From Paenibacillus lignilyticus (lineage in GTDB: Bacteria; Bacillota; Bacilli; Paenibacillales; Paenibacillaceae), in contig NZ_JAGKSP010000007.1 in assembly GCF_017942085.1 (NCBI RefSeq), positions 124,001 to 188,000 of the forward strand: a DNA stretch of 64,000 bases, in the 5' to 3' direction. Position numbers and translations under genes: made by a program. A model generated the notes under the pieces. It saw only the letters and a program-made list of their open reading frames with translations, ran no database searches and was not told the DNA's origin. Below are positions 26,776 through 37,199 of the stretch, one piece after another (within the stretch, counting starts at the first letter, position 1; each line of letters opens with the position of its first letter).

Positions 26776-27867
26776 ATGGCAGAGCATAACCAACCGTACG
26801 AAGTTGCGGTGTACTATTTTCCACAGTGGCATCCGGATCCGAAGAATGAGGCGACCAAAGGCGAAGGCTGGACGGAGTGGCCGTCGCTTCGGGTGGCGAA
26901 GCCGGTATTCCCCGGGCACGAGCAGCCGAAGGTACCGCTCTGGGGCGAGCTTGACGAGTCCGATCCTGCGGTTTCGGAGAAGCAGATCGATGCGGCAGCG
27001 GATCACGGCATCACCTCTTTCATCTATGATTGGTACTGGGATATGGGCGGCGGCGAAGGACCGTTCCTGCATCGAGCGTTGGAGGATGGGTTCCTGCAAG
27101 CGCCTAATCGCGACCGGCTGCGTTTTGGCATCATGTGGGCGAATCACAATGAAGTATCGCGCGAGCGGTTCGATGCGATGACGGACTATTTAATTATCCG
27201 ATATTTTAACGAGCCTAATTTTCTCAAGATCGAAGGTAAACTCTACTTCTCCATCTACGAGTGCCACACCTTGATCAAAGGACTCGGCGGTATCGCGGAA
27301 ACGAGAGAGGCGCTCCAGTCCTTCCGGGAGAAAACGCGCGAGGCCGGCTGCGGCGAGCTTCATCTCAATCTGGTGGAGTGGGGGTTAAACGAAGCTAATC
27401 GTGACATCATCGGACCGGACACGAATGAGCTGGTCCGCACGTTAAGTATTGATAGTGTGACTTCCTACGTGTGGATTCACCATGTGGAGCCGGCGTCGTT
27501 CCCGGATTCCCCATACGCAGATTGCGCCTCGGAGGCAGTAGCCAAGTGGTCCGAGTTCCGCGATGCGTTCGAGGTGCCCTACTATCCGAATTCGACGATG
27601 GGCTGGGACCCATCGCCACGCTGCAGACAAGATATTCCGCTTGTGCGCGGCGAATATCCGTACACGCCTATCCTGACCGGCAATACTCCGGAGGCGTTCG
27701 AGGCCAATCTTCAAGAGGTCAAAGACTATCTCGATCAATCTAACCTCGCCACACGCATGTTCACCATTTACGCCTGGAACGAGTGGACCGAGGGCGGCTA
27801 CCTGGAGCCGGATACGATTCATGGCATGAAGTACCTCGAAGCGATCCGCAATGTGTTCGGCAAATAA
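26776..27867 (+). CDS. GH99-like / WbsX-type glycan-processing protein
   Basis: This 363-residue protein resembles the WbsX/GH99-like family (catalytic TIM-barrel), recognised from the N-terminal AVYYFPQWHPD, the GWTEWPS segment and the C-terminal YAWNEWTEGGYLEPD. Members are found in polysaccharide gene clusters or as single proteins in carbohydrate-degrading bacteria; GH99 enzymes are endo-mannosidases, but the activity here is unproven. No signal peptide is seen, so it is probably cytosolic. The AGGAGG site is 12 bases upstream, rather far, with a short out-of-frame ATG in between. It directly follows the 51-bp repeat array and ends with a strong terminator. Confidence 0.82.
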   Translation: MAEHNQPYEVAVYYFPQWHPDPKNEATKGEGWTEWPSLRVAKPVFPGHEQPKVPLWGELDESDPAVSEKQIDAAADHGITSFIYDWYWDMGGGEGPFLHRALEDGFLQAPNRDRLRFGIMWANHNEVSRERFDAMTDYLIIRYFNEPNFLKIEGKLYFSIYECHTLIKGLGGIAETREALQSFREKTREAGCGELHLNLVEWGLNEANRDIIGPDTNELVRTLSIDSVTSYVWIHHVEPASFPDSPYADCASEAVAKWSEFRDAFEVPYYPNSTMGWDPSPRCRQDIPLVRGEYPYTPILTGNTPEAFEANLQEVKDYLDQSNLATRMFTIYAWNEWTEGGYLEPDTIHGMKYLEAIRNVFGK

Positions 27868-27883
27868 CCATACCATATGCGTT

Positions 27884-27917
27884 AAAAACACGGTTCCTAA
27901 GGGAACCGTGTTTTTTT
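27884..27917 (+). terminator. Rho-independent terminator after the GH99-like gene
   Basis: A stem AAACACGGTTCC/GGGAACCGTGTTT with a three-to-four-base loop is followed by a T run. Confidence 0.93.
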
Positions 27918-28001
27918 GCAATTTTCTGATTAATGTATTCCCAATTGTCCTCGATGTGGAGTATACTCAGCTTTAAAAACATTCGTGAGGGGGGCCAACC
28001 C

Positions 28002-28955
28002 ATGTCTACGCAAAATAAATCCGATCGAGGGGAGCTCAAGCGAATTTTCCGCGAATTGGGGCAAGAGGAGCTCGTGGAGGTATTGTCCGAGCGCATGTCC
28101 GGCTCGGACCTGAGCACGCTGCTGCTGGAAGTATTTAGGCAGCGCACCGCCATGCGCCAACCAAGCGAGCTGCTCCGCAGTTACAAGGAGAACCGCTTCG
28201 TGAAGCCGGCGGTTGTTGATCCGCTTGCGCTGAAGCAGCTGGAGCTCGATCTGCTGCGGATCGCGCAGCAGCAAGCTTACGAGCCGGTGCAGCTATCGCC
28301 TGTAGCGCCGCTTGGCTCCTGCTCCATCGTAGCGCCGGCGGATCAGAACAAAATCATCTCCGCCCTCCGAGGCACCGAGGTCGTCGCCGATGTGACCAAC
28401 CTGCTGGCCCTCTATATCGCGGACGGCCTCAAGTCCGGCGAGCTGAGCAACGCACCGGAACTGCTGCGATATTGCACGACGCACCGCCATGTGCGGGCGC
28501 AGAAATTCCCGGATGCGCCGGGCATGCTGCCGCATTTTGGCCTCTATGCGATGGTGACCTCCGGGAAGGACAGAGGCTCCTATACATTCGAGAAACAGGC
28601 CGTATGGGAGCATATCGCATTGTTCCGAGAGATGTTCCGCGCACAATTCGGTGGAGCGGAGATCGAGGTCATCATGAACGCTCGACCTGGCTACACCGAT
28701 CCAGAAGGGCTGAACAGCCGACTAATACAACATATCAGAGAGCAAGCGCCGGAGCTGGCGGTCACCGTGAACAGTGAGCCGTCGGACAATGCCTACTACA
28801 AAGGACTTCAATTCACGATCAAAACGATCATCAACGGCAAGGTGCATTACATTGGCGATGGCGGTTTCGTCGATTGGACCCAGCAGCTGATAGGCAGCAA
28901 GAAAGAGCGCATGCTGATCAGCGCCATCGGACTCGACCGGCTGCTGCTTGACTAA
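28002..28955 (+). CDS. Unknown protein with faint class II tRNA-synthetase-like features
   Basis: This 317-residue protein was not assigned to a family with confidence. Residues about 165-215 (LRYCTTHRHVRAQ followed by PHFGLYAMVTSG) recall motif 2 of class II aminoacyl-tRNA synthetase folds as found in HisZ-like paralogues, but motifs 1 and 3 were not recognised. The N-terminal 80 residues are helical and charged. The start ATG follows GAGGGGGG; an upstream in-frame start at 27933 overlaps the terminator region and is rejected. The gene is single, between the GH99-like gene and a collagen-like protein gene. Functional links are not evident. Confidence 0.6.
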   Translation: MSTQNKSDRGELKRIFRELGQEELVEVLSERMSGSDLSTLLLEVFRQRTAMRQPSELLRSYKENRFVKPAVVDPLALKQLELDLLRIAQQQAYEPVQLSPVAPLGSCSIVAPADQNKIISALRGTEVVADVTNLLALYIADGLKSGELSNAPELLRYCTTHRHVRAQKFPDAPGMLPHFGLYAMVTSGKDRGSYTFEKQAVWEHIALFREMFRAQFGGAEIEVIMNARPGYTDPEGLNSRLIQHIREQAPELAVTVNSEPSDNAYYKGLQFTIKTIINGKVHYIGDGGFVDWTQQLIGSKKERMLISAIGLDRLLLD

Positions 28956-29089
28956 ACAAGCATAACTACATATAGAGGGTTGGAAGATAAATAACTCGAC
29001 CTGTGATATAAAGCACATTTTTTTATATTGGCACCCAAGAAGAACACCTACCTAGACAAACTCCATAATATGAACAAAATGGAAATTTA

Positions 29090-30470
<1,381 letters not shown>

Positions 30471-30489
30471 AAAATCAAAAAATAGGCAT

Positions 30490-30540
30490 GAAAAAAGGCG
30501 AAGTCCCGGAGCATTCACTCGGGGATTTCGCCTATTTTAT
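30490..30540. terminator. Bidirectional terminator between collagen-like and SDR genes
   Basis: The arms AGGCGAAGTCCC and GGGGATTTCGCCT pair around a 13-base loop, with A-rich sequence on the left and ATTTTAT on the right. It suits both convergent genes. Confidence 0.88.
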
Positions 30541-30541
30541 A

Positions 30542-31543
30542 TTAAGCTTTGGCTGCAAGCGGCGCAAAAGCGCCGCGGTACGCTTCGATGATTTCATCTT
30601 CCCATGTCTCGTTATCGGAGTTCGGTATGCGATTCTCTTGCTTCATCACTTCGAACACCTGTCGCATCCCTTCTTCAAGGGAGACAGTCGGAACAAATTC
30701 AGGCACATCGCGCATCAGCTTCTCGCAGCTGTAGTAATCATTGTGCATGAAAATCTCTTCGCAAATGCCGAATCGGCCGGAGTCCGTGGATTTCAACGTT
30801 TGGAGCGGCACGCCGATGAGCTCGACTTCTCTGCCCAGCACTTTCATGGCCAGCTTATGATGCTGCTCCCATGTCGTGAAGCCGCGCGGTACCACGTTGT
30901 ACGTTTGGCCCAGACAGTGCTTCTTGCCGAGTACGCCTGCGAATGCTTTGGCTGCATCATCGACATGCAGGAAGGAGTGAGGCGCTTTGCCGTCGCCGCA
31001 GATGAGCAGCGGCTTGCCTTTGAGAATACGGTCGATCCAAGTGAAGTCCCAAGCAACCTGACGCAAAATGCCGATTTGCGGGCCGTAGGTTGTGGAAGGT
31101 TTCAGAATCGTAACCGGGAAACCCTCGCGGTGGTAAGCTTCCATCAGCGCCGTATCGGCATCCACTTTGCCTTGGCCATAGCCGCTGATCGGACGAAGCT
31201 GGTGATCCTCGGTAACAGGCATCCACTCATATTCCACGCCATACGTACAAACGGTCGAGCATTGGACGAAATGCTGAACGCCGCGGAATGCGCGAATGCT
31301 GCTCTCAGCATCCTCGCGATTAAAGCTAATCATATCGATGGCCGCATCGAATTTCGCCTGCTGCATCGTTTGCTCGAATTTGTCGCGTTCCTGACGATCG
31401 CCATTGATGACGCGCACACCAGCGGGCAGTTCAACGCTGCTTTGACCACGGTTATAACAAGTAACCTCGTGGCCTTGTGCCACCAGAAGACGAACTATGC
31501 TTGTACTGATATTGCCGGTACCGCCTAGGATAACAACTCTCAT
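30542..31543 (-). CDS. NAD-dependent epimerase/dehydratase (extended SDR)
   Basis: This 333-residue cytosolic enzyme has the Rossmann motif VILGGTGNIS at residues 4-13 and the catalytic YxxxK motif as YGQGK near residue 127, with an STVCTYG strand containing the serine. It belongs to the extended short-chain dehydrogenases that epimerise or reduce nucleotide sugars or related molecules. The middle segment HSFLHVDDAAKAF is typical of the family. GAGGATG precedes the ATG. It is transcribed alone, converges on the collagen-like gene, and is separated from the upstream ParB-like gene by a terminator. Confidence 0.87.
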   Translation of the reverse strand: MRVVILGGTGNISTSIVRLLVAQGHEVTCYNRGQSSVELPAGVRVINGDRQERDKFEQTMQQAKFDAAIDMISFNREDAESSIRAFRGVQHFVQCSTVCTYGVEYEWMPVTEDHQLRPISGYGQGKVDADTALMEAYHREGFPVTILKPSTTYGPQIGILRQVAWDFTWIDRILKGKPLLICGDGKAPHSFLHVDDAAKAFAGVLGKKHCLGQTYNVVPRGFTTWEQHHKLAMKVLGREVELIGVPLQTLKSTDSGRFGICEEIFMHNDYYSCEKLMRDVPEFVPTVSLEEGMRQVFEVMKQENRIPNSDNETWEDEIIEAYRGAFAPLAAKA

Positions 31544-31582
31544 GTCTGAACATCCTCACTCTCTCGTCTTTAATCCTGTGAA

Positions 31583-31616
31583 GAAAAAACCTCCTGCTAA
31601 TAGTACCACAGGAGGC
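31583..31616 (-). terminator. Terminator of the ParB-like gene
   Basis: On the minus strand a stem CCTCCTG/CAGGAGG with a 12-base loop is followed by TTTTTTC. Confidence 0.88.
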
Positions 31617-31665
31617 GGCTCGATTGGCAATCATAATCTGGCAAAAGAAACCGGGAATGATAGCG

Positions 31666-32817
31666 CTACCTTTCCCGAGTGGCTGCGACAGCAAGCTCGC
31701 GCAGAGACTGCCAGGCTGCTGCGCGCTGAGCGAGAGCGGCCAACGTTCCGTCGATGTCCGCGATCAGAGCTTGCAGCTCCTCGCCGGAGGCCGCGTCATC
31801 CGCCAAGCCGCTCGGCAATGGCAGCGCGGCCAGCAGCCGCCGCGCTTCCTCGCGAGCCGCCGCCGCCGCCTTAGCCGCGGCTGTGCTGCCTGCCGCCGCC
31901 GCCGTCTCGGCCGCCGCCGCGGCGAACAAATCTCCGCCGCCGATTACCGAAGTCGTCGGCCCAGGCGAGAGCGCCCCGTTCGCGGCCAGCGTCACCGCCG
32001 CAGCGGCCAGCGCTTCCGCTTCGGCCGCTCGCCGCGCTCGCTCCGCTTTCGCCTCGGCGGCGAGCTCGGCCTTCTCCGCCGCAAGCTCGGCTGCGCGTTC
32101 GCGCTCCGCCTTGTTCTGCTGCACAGTGGACCACGTCTGCAGCAGCTCATGCCCGTTCTTGTACAGCAGCTTGTCCTTCGTGCCGGACGAAATTTCCTTG
32201 TCCTTGAACAGCTTGGCGATCTTCTTCACATCGCTGACCGGCAGCGCGTCGCGGGCGATAATGAGCGCGAGCGGATCGCGATGCTCGATCGGAAGATCCT
32301 TGATCGGCAGCAGCTGATCCTCGGTGAGCTTGTCCTTGCGGATTTCCGTGCCGCTGACAATCAGCTTGCGCACGGAATTCCCGAATTTGAGCAGCTCGCA
32401 TTTGTTCTTGATATAACTCTCGGGCTTGCCGAGTTTATTCGCAAGATATTTAATCGAGCTGTTGAACTTGGACTCATTCATCAGCTTGTGAAACGCTTCC
32501 GCTTCCTCGATCGGCGAGAAGCCCTCTCGCGTCAGGTTCTCCGCGATCTGCTCCAAATAAATTTCCATCTCATCGGTCACCGTCGAAACGATGCAGGGGA
32601 TGGTTTCTTTGCCGAGCATTTTGCTGGCTTTATAACGCCTGTTGCCGTAAATGATTTTGTAGCGCCCGCCTGGGGTCGTTCTCACTTTAATCGGGGAGAG
32701 CAGGCCAATCTCCTCGATGCTTTTCATAAGCTCCTGAAGCGCTTCTTCATCAAACTGATAGCGCGGCTGGTCGGTATCCTCATCGATTAAATGCGTCGCA
32801 ATTTGAATAATATCCAT
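31666..32817 (-). CDS. ParB-like nuclease/partition-domain protein with Ala-rich tail
   Basis: This 383-residue protein has an N-terminal ParB/Spo0J-type domain (about residues 1-95) with the box that binds CTP in the family, seen as YKIIYGNRRYKASKML, and then a helix-turn-helix (about 125-155, SIKYLANKLGKPESYIKNK). After about residue 230 the chain becomes extremely Ala/Glu/Arg-rich, a probable coiled coil or disordered tail. A longer frame extends upstream to 33039, but ATG 32817 follows AGGAG by seven bases and is the start. There is no ParA nearby, so it is an orphan. The AT-rich promoter with a perfect -10 TATAAT lies 37 bp upstream. Its job, whether in DNA organisation during sporulation or otherwise, cannot be read. 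Confidence 0.8.
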   Translation of the reverse strand: MDIIQIATHLIDEDTDQPRYQFDEEALQELMKSIEEIGLLSPIKVRTTPGGRYKIIYGNRRYKASKMLGKETIPCIVSTVTDEMEIYLEQIAENLTREGFSPIEEAEAFHKLMNESKFNSSIKYLANKLGKPESYIKNKCELLKFGNSVRKLIVSGTEIRKDKLTEDQLLPIKDLPIEHRDPLALIIARDALPVSDVKKIAKLFKDKEISSGTKDKLLYKNGHELLQTWSTVQQNKAERERAAELAAEKAELAAEAKAERARRAAEAEALAAAAVTLAANGALSPGPTTSVIGGGDLFAAAAAETAAAAGSTAAAKAAAAAREEARRLLAALPLPSGLADDAASGEELQALIADIDGTLAALAQRAAAWQSLRELAVAATRER

Positions 32818-32853
32818 ATAATTTCTCCTATCTTCACAGTAAGAGTCACCCGT

Positions 32854-32881
32854 ATTATATACCAGGAACCATTCTGTGAAA
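32854..32881 (-). promoter_or_regulatory. Possible promoter of the ParB-like gene, flanked by inverted repeat
   Basis: On the minus strand a perfect -10 TATAAT (32854-32859) has a poor -35 TTTCAC (32876-32881) 16 bp away. The sequence TTCACAG (minus) at 32874-32880 and its inverse CTGTGAA (minus) at 32833-32839 flank the -10, as an operator pair might. Confidence 0.45.
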
Positions 32882-32899
32882 AAGAGAACACACGGATTA

Positions 32900-33940
32900 T
32901 CAATCAGATCGAGCAAGGTAATAGGCATATTCCAGCGGTCTGCTGTAGATGATGCCTTTGTCTTTAAACCAACGAAGGTCGTTGAACATACTTTTCTGCG
33001 GTTTCCCGTTAAGTTCGATGATCCATAGCTTTCCTGCATCGTCTAAAGCAAAATCAACGCTCAATTCGCCCAATGAACCCATATGGGCTTCTGCTGTTTG
33101 TGCAGCCGCTGCGCTTATATCATGAAGGGAGTGGAGCATCTCGTTTGTCTTCTCCGGGCTAAACAAGAGATGGAAAATTTCCGCGGCATCATAAATGAAT
33201 TCGCAAACGCTCGTGTTGAAATAATCCTGATAGGCCACTCTGCATGCGATGGTGGATACCGTCCATTCACCTCGAATGTCTTTTTGAACCAGGACCCGAA
33301 TATCGCAGTAACGATTATTCAGTTGACGTATGCTTACTCCCTGCTGAACCATATAGTTCTCTGATCCGAGAAGCTCATCTAACTTTTGCGCGATGTTCTC
33401 ATTCGCTCGGCAAATATATTTTGGAGCCAGGGCGTTCAGGGAAATATGTGTATCCCCTGTAGTCGTTTGCTCGAGTCGATAGACGGACTTCCCTTTAAAA
33501 CCATACGTTGGCTTAATATATACGATTTTATATTTCTCTATCAGCTCTGATACGCTCGCATCATTGTATAAATAAGTGTCCGGTACATAGGGGCTGAGAG
33601 GTGACTGTTTCAATAGGTTATAGAGATCCCATTTGTTGAAAAAGTTGATAGTGTTGAAGCATTTGTTCGTACCAATCACGTTCTCCAGGCGTTGAATGGT
33701 AATTGTTTTCTTGTTGAAACTGCGATTATAGACGACATGAGGAAAAGGAAACACTCCTTGTTTCCATAAGCCTTTATTTAAGCTGAGTCCATGAATACGC
33801 TGCTGCTCCCAATCAATATCCGCCGGAGTAAAGGCAAAAAGCTTCACGTTCATTTTGTCATACCGCTGATAGAGCTTCAAAATACTTTTTCGATTGATTC
33901 TCTCGGTTACTAAAATACCTACTAACGGCTGACTCTCCAA
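32900..33940 (-). CDS. YheC/YheD-family ATP-grasp spore-coat-associated protein
   Basis: This protein of about 346 residues belongs to the YheC/YheD family, annotated as endospore coat-associated proteins with an ATP-grasp fold. The N-terminal part has PLVGILVTER and a VVYNRSF segment, and the C-terminal part carries the ATP-grasp strands IVYIKPTYGFKGKSVYRL (near 155) and ELSVDFALDDAGKLWIIELNGKPQKS in two pieces, with the metal-binding Glu/Asn. It may ligate amino acids to a coat component. The GTG at 33949 is one base from the GGGAG site; TTG 33940, 11 bases away, is preferred. The neighbouring collagen-like genes fit a spore-surface role. Confidence 0.88.
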   Translation of the reverse strand: MESQPLVGILVTERINRKSILKLYQRYDKMNVKLFAFTPADIDWEQQRIHGLSLNKGLWKQGVFPFPHVVYNRSFNKKTITIQRLENVIGTNKCFNTINFFNKWDLYNLLKQSPLSPYVPDTYLYNDASVSELIEKYKIVYIKPTYGFKGKSVYRLEQTTTGDTHISLNALAPKYICRANENIAQKLDELLGSENYMVQQGVSIRQLNNRYCDIRVLVQKDIRGEWTVSTIACRVAYQDYFNTSVCEFIYDAAEIFHLLFSPEKTNEMLHSLHDISAAAAQTAEAHMGSLGELSVDFALDDAGKLWIIELNGKPQKSMFNDLRWFKDKGIIYSRPLEYAYYLARSD

Positions 33941-34144
33941 TCTATCCACTCTCCCAGTCTTCGATCGCTAGTACTATTAAATGCCGGAGTGATATTTTTG
34001 ATAGGGACAACAACATAATAGGTTGGAAAAATAGACATTAACTTCCACCCAATTTTAAAAATGTAGGCAACTACTCCCATCCATTTGCCGGAGGATGAAT
34101 ATGATGAAAACAGCTTTACTTTACTAATAGGGAGACGAGGCTAT

Positions 34145-35071
34145 ATGGGTAAACATAACTGTCCTCCGGGTCCTCCGGGACCGGAAGGACCGCGCGGGCC
34201 CCAAGGTCCTCCGGGACCTCTGGCAGAAGGAGCACAATTGCTTCAAGGGCTTGCAGGAGCCATCGGAGCCGTTGGACCCACGGGACTTGCAGGAGCGCTT
34301 GGACCAGCTGGATTAGCGGGGCTTGCAGGAGCCATTGGCGAGGCCGGACCTGCAGGTTTGGCAGGACTTGCAGGGGCACTTGGAGCAGCGGGGCTTGCCG
34401 GAGCAACTGGACCAGCGGGACCGGCAGGACCGGCAGGACCGGCAGGACCAGCCGGAGCTGCGGGAGCAGCAGGACCAGCAGGAGCAGCAGGGCCTGCTGG
34501 ACCAACAGGATCAACAGGAGCTGCGGGAGCCGGAGGATTAATTCCATTTTCGACGGGGATTATCATTAGCGGTGCTACAGTCGTATCGGCTGCTCCAATT
34601 TTAATGGGCTTTGGTAGTCACACGGTTGAAGTCATTGACGGTTCCGGAGAATCGACGATGCCGCCGGAAGCAGGTGGTTTTGCTTTTCCGATTCCGTTTG
34701 CGGGTACCGTTCAGAATTTGCAAATCAGTGCCGATCTATTGGTTGCTTCTGTGGTTTCCATAAATACCCTTGGTCTGCAATATGATTTTACCGTATTCCT
34801 GGCACCGTCAGTTCCTAATAACGGGATTGATCACAGTGCTTCCCCTTACGTGACCACACCGCTAACCAGCTCGGTTCGATTCGGATTTCCGAATAATATC
34901 ATTACAGCGGGCACTTTCCGTGCCGCAACGAATATCAATGTGGGTTCATTAGTAGTTGCTGCAGGCGATCGTATCGGGATTCGCATAAGGACGCTGCAGT
35001 CGACGGATCCCTCGGCAGCAGATATCACGCAACTCTCATTTAGCGCCAGTCTGTCGTATACGCCTTCTTAA
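34145..35071 (+). CDS. Second collagen-like surface protein
   Basis: This 308-residue protein begins [18 protein letters not shown] and contains a Gly-X-Y domain (about residues 7-135), with interrupted repeats rich in GLAGA and GPAGPA, then a C-terminal domain (about 140-308) different from that of the gene at 29 kb and reminiscent of exosporium leader-peptide proteins. The ATG 34145 has GAGG four bases before it; a TTG at 34085 is an alternative start. Between lies a short frame MMKTALLY with its own GGAGG, which may be chance. A terminator follows. Confidence 0.85.
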   Translation: MGKHNCPPGPPGPEGPRGPQGPPGPLAEGAQLLQGLAGAIGAVGPTGLAGALGPAGLAGLAGAIGEAGPAGLAGLAGALGAAGLAGATGPAGPAGPAGPAGPAGAAGAAGPAGAAGPAGPTGSTGAAGAGGLIPFSTGIIISGATVVSAAPILMGFGSHTVEVIDGSGESTMPPEAGGFAFPIPFAGTVQNLQISADLLVASVVSINTLGLQYDFTVFLAPSVPNNGIDHSASPYVTTPLTSSVRFGFPNNIITAGTFRAATNINVGSLVVAAGDRIGIRIRTLQSTDPSAADITQLSFSASLSYTPS

Positions 35072-35087
35072 CAAGAATGTTAGAGTC

Positions 35088-35124
35088 ACAGGCTATGATG
35101 GAAATTTCATCGTAGCCTGTTTTG
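35088..35124 (+). terminator. Terminator after the second collagen-like gene
   Basis: The arms ACAGGCTATGATG and CATCGTAGCCTGT pair with a small mismatch and are followed by TTTTG. Confidence 0.85.
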
Positions 35125-35199
35125 CATGCCGCAATGCATCGGTAGCGATGGTTGGAAGTACATATGTAAAAAATGATAGATATTTTTGCCTTCCCGAAA

Positions 35200-35228
35200 T
35201 TGGTAAATCATCCGTAATATGATACGAT
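35200..35228 (+). promoter_or_regulatory. Probable sigma-A promoter of the isomerase/VOC pair
   Basis: The hexamers TTGGTA (35200-35205) and TACGAT (35223-35228) are 17 bp apart, 50 bp before the isomerase start. Confidence 0.55.
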
Positions 35229-35277
35229 GTAGACATTCTTTGTTTATTTTCAATCGAGTCATGGGGAGGTTATTGGA

Positions 35278-36105
35278 ATGTCTTATCTATCGATTAGCAC
35301 GTGGAGTTTGCATCGCCTGTTAGGGCCGCTTCGGTTCACGTCGTGGAATGCCGAGACCGGGCAGCACGAGCAGAGTGTTCAGGAGCAGCCGCAGGCGTTG
35401 ACCTTGCTGGAGCTTCCGGCAGAGCTCGCGAGAAGAGGGTACCAAGCAGCAGAGGTTTGCCATTTTCATTTTCCATCAACAGAACCCGACTATTTAGCGC
35501 AGCTGCGGGAAGCATTCAGCGCTGCGGCATTGTCCTTCGATACGCTGCTGCTGGATTACGGCGACTTAACGGCTGAGGACGAAGCGAAACGCGAGGCGGA
35601 TATTCGCTTCATGCGCGAATGGATTGATATCGCATCGCTGGCAGGCGCGAAGCAGATTCGCATCATTGCCGGAGAGGCGAAGCCGGATCAGGAAGAAGCG
35701 ATCCGCAAGTCGGCGGATGCCCTTATCGAGCTTGGCCGTTATGCCTCGGGGAAAGGCGTACGCGTCGTGTCGGAGAATTTCAAGTCGCTCACCTCAACAG
35801 GCTCATCGAGCGTTAAATTATTAGAGAACATCGGCGACGCGGCTGATTTCATTACGGATTTCGGCAATTTCGCGTTTCCTGCCAAATATGCAGAATTTGC
35901 CATGACCTTGCCTCGGAGCGTATCCGTCCATGCCAAAGCGCAGTATGACGGCGACGGATTTCCCGATCGCGAAGAATTTCTCAAATGCTTGGAAACCGTG
36001 CGTGCGGCCGAGTTTAACGGCGCAATCGTGCTTATTTATGACGGTCCCGGCGACATGTGGGCAGGGCTTGATCGGATTAAAGACATCGTAGCGGAATATT
36101 TATAG
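35278..36105 (+). CDS. Sugar-phosphate isomerase/epimerase (AP endonuclease 2 fold)
   Basis: This 275-residue TIM-barrel protein has the usual metal-site pattern in strands: VVSENFKS near 163 (Glu), FITDFGNF near 190 (Asp), SVHAKAQ near 218 (His) and LIYDGPGD near 248, where Asp replaces the usual Glu. It probably isomerises a keto sugar or related acid. The ATG follows GGGGAGG. The next gene starts 16 bp downstream and is likely co-transcribed. The exact substrate is unknown. Confidence 0.82.
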   Translation: MSYLSISTWSLHRLLGPLRFTSWNAETGQHEQSVQEQPQALTLLELPAELARRGYQAAEVCHFHFPSTEPDYLAQLREAFSAAALSFDTLLLDYGDLTAEDEAKREADIRFMREWIDIASLAGAKQIRIIAGEAKPDQEEAIRKSADALIELGRYASGKGVRVVSENFKSLTSTGSSSVKLLENIGDAADFITDFGNFAFPAKYAEFAMTLPRSVSVHAKAQYDGDGFPDREEFLKCLETVRAAEFNGAIVLIYDGPGDMWAGLDRIKDIVAEYL

Positions 36106-36121
36106 AGAAGAGGTGATCGGA

Positions 36122-36997
36122 ATGTCCTTTGTCATTGATGCCGCAGCCCGAATCGGAATGGTCTATCTGCGAGTAAGCAATATGGAGCGTTCGCTTGCGT
36201 TCTATCGTGAGGTTATAGGGCTGCGGGTTCTCTCTCAAGGAGAAGGGACGGCGGAGCTGGGTGTGCAGGATAGTTCTGCGCCTCTGCTGCATTTGCGGGA
36301 AATCCCGCATGCGGTGCCGCGTCCGCGCCGATCAGGAGCAGGTCTGTATCATTACGCTTTGCTGGTACCGGACCGCAAATCGCTCGGTCTCGCGCTGCGC
36401 AACCTCATTGCAAGCGGCATCCACATCGGGCAGGCTGATCACTTCGTAAGCGAAGCACTCTATATCGCAGATCCCGACAACAACGGGATCGAAATCTACC
36501 GAGACCGTCCTCGCGAAGAATGGGAACGCGATGAGAAGGGGCACTATGTCATGGGCCTCGATCCGATTGATTGGGAGGGCTTGCTCGCTGAAGCCGGTGA
36601 TACACCGTGGAGCGGACTGCCTGTCGGCACGACAGTGGGACATATCCATCTCCATGTCTCGGAACTGCCGACTGCGGAACATTTCTACAACGATGTGCTC
36701 GGCTTCGAGCTTGTCGCTCAAATGGCGGATTCTGCGCTCTTCATCGCCGCAGGCGGCTATCACCACCATATCGGACTCAATGTCTGGGCCGGCATCGGTG
36801 CGGAGCTTACACCGGAGAACGCACCTGGTCTCGATTATTTTGAAATCGTGCTTCCAACCGAAGTTGCGCAAATGGCGCTCTTCTCACGTTTGCAGGCTGC
36901 GAGTGTACCTCTGCAAACCAACCGCGGAACGGTCATCGTACGCGACCCGTCCGGCATTGAAATTCATCTTATCGTTCAATCGCAAGCGCCGCACTAA
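36122..36997 (+). CDS. Two-domain VOC-superfamily protein (CatE-like ring-cleavage type)
   Basis: This 291-residue protein has two glyoxalase/bleomycin-type domains: the first starts IGMVYLRVSNMERSLAFYREV (broken here over about residues 11-31) and the second starts VGHIHLHVSELPTAEHFYN near 168. This length and pairing match the YfiE/CatE-like extradiol dioxygenases. The likely metal ligands His and Glu are in the second half (HIHLHV, YHHHIGLNVW). GTG 36113 was passed over for ATG 36122, which follows AAGAGGTGA. It forms an operon with the isomerase. Confidence 0.85.
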   Translation: MSFVIDAAARIGMVYLRVSNMERSLAFYREVIGLRVLSQGEGTAELGVQDSSAPLLHLREIPHAVPRPRRSGAGLYHYALLVPDRKSLGLALRNLIASGIHIGQADHFVSEALYIADPDNNGIEIYRDRPREEWERDEKGHYVMGLDPIDWEGLLAEAGDTPWSGLPVGTTVGHIHLHVSELPTAEHFYNDVLGFELVAQMADSALFIAAGGYHHHIGLNVWAGIGAELTPENAPGLDYFEIVLPTEVAQMALFSRLQAASVPLQTNRGTVIVRDPSGIEIHLIVQSQAPH

Positions 36998-37015
36998 TCG
37001 AACTGTTGTGACGCA

Positions 37016-37053
37016 AAGCCTCTATTATCCATCTACCTGGAAGAGGCTTTTTT
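37016..37053 (+). terminator. Terminator after the VOC gene
   Basis: The arms AAGCCTCT and AGAGGCTT pair around a long loop and are followed by TTTTTG. Confidence 0.82.
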
Positions 37054-37199
37054 GCTGAGTAAAAAGTGTAATAATTGCAAAATTTGGATAGGTGTCAGTA
37101 TCCATCAGTTGCTTGATTTATATGGGGAAACACTGGTTAATTGTGTGCACATTTCTGTGTGGAGATATGCAATTAATGGTATGAGGGAGGAGCTGTTTC

